From: Chitinophagaceae bacterium
GTDB lineage: Bacteria; Bacteroidota; Bacteroidia; Chitinophagales; Chitinophagaceae
NCBI GenBank assembly: GCA_947481355.1
Contig: CANKGM010000181.1
Location: 1-5,059, forward strand
DNA: 5,059 bases
Direction: 5' to 3'
The notes under the pieces: model-generated
The model's database searches: none
Told to the model about the DNA's origin: nothing
Seen by the model: the letters and a program-made list of their open reading frames with translations, nothing else
Part shown: positions 1-5,059 of the stretch, in pieces
How positions within the stretch are numbered: position 1 is the first letter of the stretch
Layout: each line of letters opens with the position of its first letter
Position numbers and translations under genes: made by a program

Positions 1-1569
1 ACCATGATTGTGTTGATAATGATTATTGTACTCATTTGTCAAATGATCTTTTCCTTTTTTAGAGTTTATCTCTTTACCCAAGTGGGCGAGAATGCTTTAG
101 CAGATCTAAGAACAGATGTATATCAACGCCTAATTTGCTTTCCTATGCAATTTTTCTCCGAAAGAAGGGTAGGAGAACTTTCCAGTAGGATTTCTTCAGA
201 TCTTTCTCAAATCCAGGATGCAGTCACCTTTATGTTAGCTGATATCATCCGTGGAATATTGACCTTATTGATTGGCATTGGGCTAATCTTGTTCATTTCG
301 GTGAAGCTCACCTTGATTATGTTGTCTGTAGTACCCATTGTGGTGCTTTTAGCCGTAATTTTTGGAAAATACATCCGAAAGCAATCAAGAAAAGCGCAGG
401 ATCAATTGGCCGATTCAAATACTATTGTTCAAGAAACGTTATCAGGTATTTCAACTGTTAAGGCGTTTGCTAATGAGTGGTTTGAACGTGATCGTTACCG
501 CAGAAGTTTAGATAAACTTGTTGGATTATCTATAGAAAATGGAAAAATCAGGGGACTTTTCATATCCTTTATGCTATTCTGTTTGTTTGGAACAATCATT
601 TTGGTGGTTTGGTATGGCGTTGGACTGATGAAGTTAGGTTTATTGAGTTTTGGAGACTTGACTGCATTCGTCGTTTACACATCATTTGTTGGCGGAAGTA
701 TGGCCGGGTTTGCCGATTTGTATAGTGGACTTCAAAAAACACTGGGAGCAACTCAACGTGTACGAGAATTATTAATAGAGTCTGTCGAAATAGATAAGAT
801 AGATAAGCATAATATACAGACTATCAATAAGATAAATGGGTTTGTCTCATTTAAAAATGTAGGATTTAATTACCCAAGTCGATCCGACGTTCCGGTTTTA
901 AATGATGTCAGTTTTGATATTGATAAAGGCAAACAGGTAGCATTTGTTGGTACTAGTGGAGCGGGTAAATCAACGATTGCATCGTTAATTCTTGGTTTTT
1001 ATTCACCGACAACTGGAACTATTCAATTTGATGGTGTTTCAATGAATTCATTGAATTTGGGTGAATTAAGGACGCAAATTGCTTATGTGCCACAAGATAT
1101 TCTATTATTTGGTGGTAGTATAAAGGAGAATATTCTCTACGGTAAGCCTGATGCATCTGATAATGAGCTATATGAGGCAGCTAAACAAGCATTTGCTTTA
1201 GAGTTTATCGAACAGTTCCCGGAGAAATTTGAAACTATTGTTGGAGAACGCGGTATAAAGCTTTCTGGTGGTCAGAGGCAACGCATAGCGATTGCTAGAG
1301 CAATCCTAAGAAATCCAGCTATTTTAATCTTGGATGAAGCAACTAGCTCATTAGATTCAGCCAGTGAGAGTTTGGTTCAAGCTGCTTTAGATAACTTAAT
1401 GATCAATCGTACATCGATTGTTATTGCACATCGTTTGTCTACCATTAAGAATGCTGATTGTATTTATGTACTAGACAAAGGAATTATTCGAGAATCCGGC
1501 ACTCATGCTGAGCTTATGAATATCAATGGATTGTATCATTCAATGATAACTATCCAATCTGATTTATAA
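1..1569 (+). CDS. ABC exporter half-transporter (fused membrane and ATPase domains), 5' end outside window
   Basis: This is an inner-membrane ATP-driven exporter of the MsbA/BmrA/MDR-like type, a half-transporter expected to work as a dimer. The frame is open to the left edge. The ATG at position 4 is probably internal, because 522 residues are visible against a usual 570-600 and the first membrane helix is missing. Numbering from that Met, hydrophobic helices lie near 1-20, 79-99, 104-121, 186-208 and 217-237. The ATPase domain starts near 280 with an A-loop tyrosine (FNYPSR, Y290). It then has Walker A GTSGAGKST (316-324), Q-loop Q364, signature LSGGQ (420-424), Walker B LILDE (441-445, catalytic E445), D-loop SSLD and H-loop H476. 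All catalytic residues are intact, so a functional ATPase site is expected. Substrate cannot be told; lipids, peptides and drugs are all possible. The gene converges on the HD-protein gene and has no clear terminator after it. Confidence 0.93.
   Translation, partial: TMIVLIMIIVLICQMIFSFFRVYLFTQVGENALADLRTDVYQRLICFPMQFFSERRVGELSSRISSDLSQIQDAVTFMLADIIRGILTLLIGIGLILFISVKLTLIMLSVVPIVVLLAVIFGKYIRKQSRKAQDQLADSNTIVQETLSGISTVKAFANEWFERDRYRRSLDKLVGLSIENGKIRGLFISFMLFCLFGTIILVVWYGVGLMKLGLLSFGDLTAFVVYTSFVGGSMAGFADLYSGLQKTLGATQRVRELLIESVEIDKIDKHNIQTINKINGFVSFKNVGFNYPSRSDVPVLNDVSFDIDKGKQVAFVGTSGAGKSTIASLILGFYSPTTGTIQFDGVSMNSLNLGELRTQIAYVPQDILLFGGSIKENILYGKPDASDNELYEAAKQAFALEFIEQFPEKFETIVGERGIKLSGGQRQRIAIARAILRNPAILILDEATSSLDSASESLVQAALDNLMINRTSIVIAHRLSTIKNADCIYVLDKGIIRESGTHAELMNINGLYHSMITIQSDL
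790..807 (+). repeat. Perfect 9-bp tandem duplication in the ABC exporter linker
   Basis: ATAGATAAG occurs twice head to tail (790-798 and 799-807). It encodes a repeated Ile-Asp-Lys in the stretch joining the membrane domain to the ATPase domain. The unit is a multiple of three, so the frame is kept. Replication slippage in a tolerant linker is the likely origin (inference). Confidence 0.9.
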
Positions 1570-1593
1570 TAATATTATCTTATAATTTATATT

Positions 1594-1650
1594 ATGTTAA
1601 ATAAGATTTTAGTTGTTTTATCTATTATTATTAATGTCTTTTCTCAGTAA
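1594..1650 (+). other. 18-codon signal-peptide-like mini-ORF in the convergent spacer
   Basis: An ATG-to-TAA frame in the spacer reads MLNKILVVLSIIINVFSQ. It has a lysine near the start, a hydrophobic core (ILVVLSIII) and a short polar end, which is the layout of a Bacteroidota secretion signal. It stops exactly where a mature protein would begin. It starts 24 bp after the ABC exporter stop. It could be the remnant of a lost secreted protein or a tiny membrane peptide. It could equally be chance, because DNA this AT-rich readily encodes Ile, Leu, Val and Phe. No recognisable continuation follows the stop, and no promoter or ribosome site was seen before it. Confidence 0.2.
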
Positions 1651-1663
1651 TGTTATCTAGGAA

Positions 1664-2272
1664 TTATATCAACCCTATTGATGGTTGATGTTGGATAATG
1701 AAATCAATCAAATCTTCCAGGGTTATTTCAGCTCGAGCACAAGCATCATGAATATCTTCTCGGCTAACGCCAGCAGCAAAGGTTTTTTCTTTTAGTCGTT
1801 TTAGCACGCCTTTGCGATCCATTCCATCATAACCAGTTGGTCTCATTAAGGAATATGCATGAATGAGTCCAGACAGCTCATCGAATGCATAAAGCATTTT
1901 ATCCATCTTGGTTTTGGGTTCTACCCCAAAATGTATATGTCCGTGCGAAGCAATCGCTTGGATTACTTCTGGATCAATATTTAAGGATTCCAGGTATTCA
2001 ATAATCTTTTTACAATGTTGATCAGGCCATTGATCCCAATCTGCATCATGTAATAGCCCGGACATTTCCCATTTCCAGGTTAATGTCTCATCAGCTTGTT
2101 CTGTTGAGATGGCCCAGGCTTTCATTAAACCACCTACTTGGAGCATGTGTAATTTCAGCCTATCATTCTTGACCCATTCATCCAATAAAGAAAAGGCAAC
2201 CTCCCGATTAAGGAGATTGCCTTTGTTCTTTTCATCACCAAATGTATTTCTATTGAGTTTGAGATCTGCCAT
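1664..2272 (-). CDS. HD-superfamily metal-dependent phosphohydrolase, small single-domain
   Basis: A 202-residue soluble, cytoplasmic protein of the predicted HD-superfamily hydrolase type. The metal ligands of an HD fold are in order: H42 (KLHMLQVGG), H75-D76 (GLLHDADWD), H110 (ASHGH) and D131 (AFDEL). The segment after them (GLIHAYSLMRP, then KEKTFAAGVSREDI) matches my recollection of this family, whose substrate is unknown. Members usually begin close to the LNRE at residues 21-24, so the first 20 or so residues are an extension with no recognised role. The ATG at 2272 was chosen because it is the only Met before the ligand H42; the next Met, M43, would lose that ligand. A terminator-like hairpin lies over codons 17-27, which puts the start and the mode of expression in doubt. 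The ATG lies 24 bp after the TPR gene stop on the same strand. Confidence 0.85.
   Translation of the reverse strand: MADLKLNRNTFGDEKNKGNLLNREVAFSLLDEWVKNDRLKLHMLQVGGLMKAWAISTEQADETLTWKWEMSGLLHDADWDQWPDQHCKKIIEYLESLNIDPEVIQAIASHGHIHFGVEPKTKMDKMLYAFDELSGLIHAYSLMRPTGYDGMDRKGVLKRLKEKTFAAGVSREDIHDACARAEITLEDLIDFIIQHQPSIGLI
2184..2224 (-). terminator. Intrinsic-terminator-like hairpin inside the start of the HD gene
   Basis: Read on the - strand, the arm at 2224-2212 (AAAGGCAATCTCC) pairs with the arm at 2204-2192 (GGAGGTTGCCTTT) over 13 positions, with one G-U and no mismatch. The loop is 7 nt (TTAATCG). A U-rich tail follows (TTTTCTTTATT, whose first T-run overlaps the stem end). On the + strand the same site has a C-A mismatch, so it favours - strand transcripts. 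It begins 73 bp beyond the TPR gene stop, a natural place for a gyrA-TPR operon terminator, yet it lies within the HD-protein reading frame. The structure is plain in the sequence; that it terminates transcription is inferred. Confidence 0.7.
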
Positions 2273-2296
2273 TTGGTGTTGTATTTTGAATTATAT

Positions 2297-3643
2297 TTAT
2301 TTCTCAGTTATCTTAGTGTACAACGCATCCCATTTTTTCTCTTCAACTTCAAATTTTGCCTTATCTGCGGGAATCTTAGCGTATTGTCTTTTGGTAGAGT
2401 AAATTTCAATTAATTGGTCAATTACACGCTTGTAGGTTTGAAATTCAGTCTTTCCCTTTGTAGAGCTTTTCTCTATTGCAGGGACTGCTTTTAATAGGTA
2501 TGGCAATGCTTTGTCTAAGTTGGTATCCTGTAATTTTCTTAAATTATCCCTCCTATCCGTTAACGCTTTTGGTGGTGGAGGCAATTTACCCGTTTTATCA
2601 GCTTTAGCCGTTGAATTGAATAATCTAATAGTGTCATTGATTAGCCCAATGTCATCTTTAATCCTTAATGATTTGTTCCAATAATGGCTTCCTGCATAAA
2701 ATAACGCTGTTCCCTCATCTGGTTTTGCTTCACCAACTTTAGTTAAAAAGTCAATCATCTTGGCCTCTTCTGCATCATAGGTTGAGATTTTAAATGAAGC
2801 ACTGTCAGCATTTAGTCTATTAAATAATAGGAAACCATAAGTTTGAACAACATCTATATTGTTTGGTTCTCTAGAAATTTTATCTTCGATTCGTTTGAAT
2901 TTTTTTGCTTCATCTTCCATCTCTAAGATAAAGTCAAGGTCGTTGTATGTAAAGTATTTAACATCTGGATAGAGTTCTAGCCCGTCTTTTTTCATTTTAT
3001 TAAAGCCCGCTATATCATCTTTTATAAAATAGTAATTCATTAAAAAACGATAGACTATATCATTATCTGCCCCACCGATTTTTAGATCGGCCATGCGCTT
3101 ATAATAGTATGCAGCTTCTTCCTCCTTATTATCATTTTGATATGACACTCCAGCTAGTAAATTTGCCGTTGTATCAAAAGTCATGTTGGCGATTTTATTA
3201 TTGATGATAAAATCACTCCACTCGATAGTAGTTTTCAGAGATGGTGCGGCTTTAGCCCAATCCTTTTTGTTGAAGAAATCAACTGATTCACCAAAAAATG
3301 AAACATAAAAATTTATAGGGGCGGCACTATATGTTGGATCAACCATCAAGGCTTTGGTCGGATCGAGTTCCAAATATTTTTTATAAGCAGCTATTGCTTC
3401 TTCCCTCATTTTAGAAATTTCACCCGCTCCAGCATTTTTGATTAAATGAGAAAGTATTGTAGCCTTAGAAATACTAAATTCTGGTTTAGCTACTACTTTT
3501 GGTTTATTCGCCAAGAGATCCAAGGTTTCTTTGGCTTTTGCATATTGGTTGAGTGTGAGGAGCGTTTTTATTTCATCGAATTGAGCAAAGGCAATTTGAG
3601 AAATAAACAAAAAGAATGATGCTATAACCAGGATTTTTTTCAT
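2297..3643 (-). CDS. Exported tetratricopeptide-repeat-type protein of unknown function, encoded after gyrA
   Basis: A 448-residue protein beginning with a clear signal peptide: two lysines, a hydrophobic core (residues 4-16), then AFA before Q21 as a probable cleavage site. There is no lipobox cysteine, so it should be soluble in the periplasm or otherwise outside the inner membrane. The mature part is mostly helical with TPR-like helix pairs, for example near 23-47 (YAKAKETLDLL), 80-93 (REEAIAAYKKYLEL), 160-187 (EEEAAYYYKRMADL) and 375-392 (LDKALPYLLKAV). A Lys- and Pro-rich break with four prolines (355-358) separates the last part. The repeats are degenerate, and no catalytic motif is seen, so a scaffold or binding role is the most that can be inferred. 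It starts 63 bp after the gyrA stop on the same strand with no promoter or terminator recognised between, so co-transcription with gyrA is likely. ATG at 3643 is chosen because it directly precedes the signal peptide. Confidence 0.85.
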   Translation of the reverse strand: MKKILVIASFFLFISQIAFAQFDEIKTLLTLNQYAKAKETLDLLANKPKVVAKPEFSISKATILSHLIKNAGAGEISKMREEAIAAYKKYLELDPTKALMVDPTYSAAPINFYVSFFGESVDFFNKKDWAKAAPSLKTTIEWSDFIINNKIANMTFDTTANLLAGVSYQNDNKEEEAAYYYKRMADLKIGGADNDIVYRFLMNYYFIKDDIAGFNKMKKDGLELYPDVKYFTYNDLDFILEMEDEAKKFKRIEDKISREPNNIDVVQTYGFLLFNRLNADSASFKISTYDAEEAKMIDFLTKVGEAKPDEGTALFYAGSHYWNKSLRIKDDIGLINDTIRLFNSTAKADKTGKLPPPPKALTDRRDNLRKLQDTNLDKALPYLLKAVPAIEKSSTKGKTEFQTYKRVIDQLIEIYSTKRQYAKIPADKAKFEVEEKKWDALYTKITEK

Positions 3644-3706
3644 GCCCGTATTTTAAAATGAATGATAAAAAAATGTCTAATTTATAAAAGTGAATGTAGC
3701 TAAATT

Positions 3707-5059
3707 TTAAATTGTTTCATCAGTTGAATCAGTCGCATTATTTTCTGATTCAGGGTTATTCGTTTCTGTACTACCTTCTTGATTTTCAATAGAAGTAGTT
3801 TCTGTTTCTACTTCTTCTTCATTCAAATTGGTGATGGCTGCAATTTGATCTTCATCGTCTAATCGGATTAATTTAACACCCTGTGTTGCCCTTCCTTGCT
3901 CACTAATTTGTGCGGTTCCAGTTCTAATGGTTACACCAGATACGCAGGTAATCATTAAATCTTCTTTCGGACCTACATCAAGTATGCCAACCAATTTACC
4001 TGTTTTGTCTGTAACACTGATTGTTTTCACACCCTTTCCGCCTCTATTCGTTATACGGTATTCATCAATTGGCGTTTTCTTTCCGTAACCATGTTCAGAC
4101 ACCACAAGGATAGTTCTTGTTTTATCGTCCTTGTTCACACAGACCATGCCAACTACTTCATCGGTTGTATCATCTACTTCAATGCCGGCAACTCCTATTG
4201 CTCCCCTTCCCGTTGGTCTAACTTTACTTTCTGGGAATCGTATTGCTCGACCAGATTTTACAGCCAACATAATTTCAGAATTACCATCTGTTAGTTTCGC
4301 ATTCAACAACTGATCGCCTTCGATGATGTTGATTGCATTCACTCCATTGGCACGTGGTCTGCTGAAATCTTCCAAGGCAGTTTTCTTAATAATACCTTGT
4401 TTGGTACAAAGAACGATATAATGACTCTTTACAAATTCTTCGTCTTGTAGATTTTTAACATCGATGATGGCACGTATTTTATCATCTTGAGGCAGTTGCA
4501 TCAAGTTCTGTATTGCCCTACCCTTACCTTGTTTTTCGCCATCAGGTATTTCGTATACTTTCAACCAATAACATCGTCCCTTTTCTGTGAAGAATAAGAG
4601 TGTATGGTGTGTAGAAGCTACAAACAAATGTTCGATGTAATCTTCGTTTCTAGTTTTACCACCCATGGACCCACGACCACCTCTTTTTTGTTGACGGTAT
4701 TCATCTGCTGATGTTCTTTTGATATAACCAAGATGAGAAACTGTAATCACTACATCTTCTTCTTTGATAAGATCTTCAATGCGAACTTCATTATCTAAAT
4801 AGGTAATTTCAGTTTTACGATTATCTCCAAACTTCTCTTTAACCTCAAGCAATTCTGTTTTGATCAATTCAAAACGTTTTCCTTCATCAGCGAGAAGTTC
4901 TTGAAGTGATGTAATGAGTTTCATGATCTCATTATATTCTTCTTTGATCGTGTTAATCTCCATGCCAGTAAGACGTTGGAGTCTTAACTCCAAAACAGCC
5001 TTAGCTTGAATTTCACTCATTCCGAATTGGCTGATCAAACCTTCTTTTGCAACATCTGG
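3707..5059 (-). CDS. gyrA: DNA gyrase subunit A, C-terminal half (5' end outside window)
   Basis: Gyrase A, with GyrB, introduces negative supercoils into DNA using ATP. The frame is open to the right edge; the visible part is 450 residues, about half of the usual 800-900. Numbered from the edge, it begins PDVAKEG and runs through the conserved SEIQAKAVLELRLQRLTG (15-32), then a helical coiled-coil stretch (to about 80). The DNA-wrapping beta-pinwheel follows, with six repeated blades starting near 102, 152, 214, 262, 316 and 367. Blade 1 carries a GyrA box, QKRGGRG (124-130, at 4670-4690), the residues that let gyrase rather than topoisomerase IV wrap DNA. Six blades plus the box make GyrA a better call than ParC. 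The last 37 residues are acidic. The catalytic tyrosine and quinolone-resistance region lie outside the window. Confidence 0.97.
   Translation of the reverse strand, partial: PDVAKEGLISQFGMSEIQAKAVLELRLQRLTGMEINTIKEEYNEIMKLITSLQELLADEGKRFELIKTELLEVKEKFGDNRKTEITYLDNEVRIEDLIKEEDVVITVSHLGYIKRTSADEYRQQKRGGRGSMGGKTRNEDYIEHLFVASTHHTLLFFTEKGRCYWLKVYEIPDGEKQGKGRAIQNLMQLPQDDKIRAIIDVKNLQDEEFVKSHYIVLCTKQGIIKKTALEDFSRPRANGVNAINIIEGDQLLNAKLTDGNSEIMLAVKSGRAIRFPESKVRPTGRGAIGVAGIEVDDTTDEVVGMVCVNKDDKTRTILVVSEHGYGKKTPIDEYRITNRGGKGVKTISVTDKTGKLVGILDVGPKEDLMITCVSGVTIRTGTAQISEQGRATQGVKLIRLDDEDQIAAITNLNEEEVETETTSIENQEGSTETNNPESENNATDSTDETI

Noticed and set aside
1668..1689. 7-bp inverted repeat ATCAACC / GGTTGAT with an 8-nt loop at the end of the HD gene
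   Set aside because: The stem is short and no U-run follows on the - strand, so it is not a convincing terminator.
1912..1931. TTTTGGG / CCCAAAA inverted repeat with a 6-nt loop inside the HD gene
   Set aside because: It has only three G-C pairs, lies mid-gene and has no U-tract; it is likely chance from the Lys and Pro codons.
2239..2246. TACATTTG on the - strand, matching the Bacteroidota -7 promoter pattern TAnnTTTG, just before the hairpin
   Set aside because: No TTTG or TTG -33 element occurs at the expected distance upstream, and a single 6-base match is common by chance.
2109..2402. 97-codon + strand open frame overlapping the HD and TPR gene ends
   Set aside because: It is antisense to two well-supported genes, shows no recognisable domain, and looks like a by-product of their codons.
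3650..3659. ATTTTAAAAT palindrome before the TPR start
   Set aside because: AT-only palindromes of this length are expected in such AT-rich DNA and match no operator I recognise.
4091..4313. Two overlapping + strand open frames of 67 and 60 codons
   Set aside because: Both lie antisense to the conserved GyrA pinwheel and have no protein-like features of their own.
5036..5038. TTG as a start for the right-hand gene
   Set aside because: The frame continues upstream to the window edge with conserved GyrA sequence, so this is an internal leucine codon.

Overview
The window is an AT-rich piece of bacterial chromosome, most likely from the phylum Bacteroidota, perhaps a Sphingobacteriales or Cytophagales relative. 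The reasons are the protein sequences, the lack of Shine-Dalgarno-like sequences before the starts, very AT-rich intergenic DNA, and an exported TPR protein directly downstream of gyrA, an order I recall from that group. The genus cannot be fixed from sequence reading alone. The window shows no rRNA, tRNA, CRISPR array, insertion sequence or obvious phage gene.

Layout. A half ABC exporter gene runs off the left edge (1-1569, + strand). It converges across a 94-bp, about 84% AT spacer with a block of three genes on the - strand. Read in the direction of transcription, that block is: the 3' half of gyrA (5059-3707, running off the right edge), an exported TPR-type protein of unknown function (3643-2297), and a small HD-superfamily phosphohydrolase (2272-1664). 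The gaps are 63 bp and 24 bp, which looks like an operon.

The main anomaly is an intrinsic-terminator-like hairpin at 2184-2224. It has 13 base pairs with one G-U, a 7-nt loop and a U-rich tail on the - strand. It begins 73 bp beyond the TPR stop, where a gyrA-TPR terminator would be expected, but it lies inside the first 30 codons of the HD-protein reading frame. Either the HD gene is expressed by read-through or attenuation, or its true start lies downstream of the hairpin, or the hairpin acts in another way.

Smaller observations are an 18-codon signal-peptide-like mini-ORF in the convergent spacer, a perfect 9-bp tandem duplication in the ABC linker, and an acidic, basic-residue-free C-terminal tail on GyrA. 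I see no convincing evidence of a wholly new biological system. This looks like a mostly ordinary housekeeping and accessory region with one interesting regulatory puzzle.
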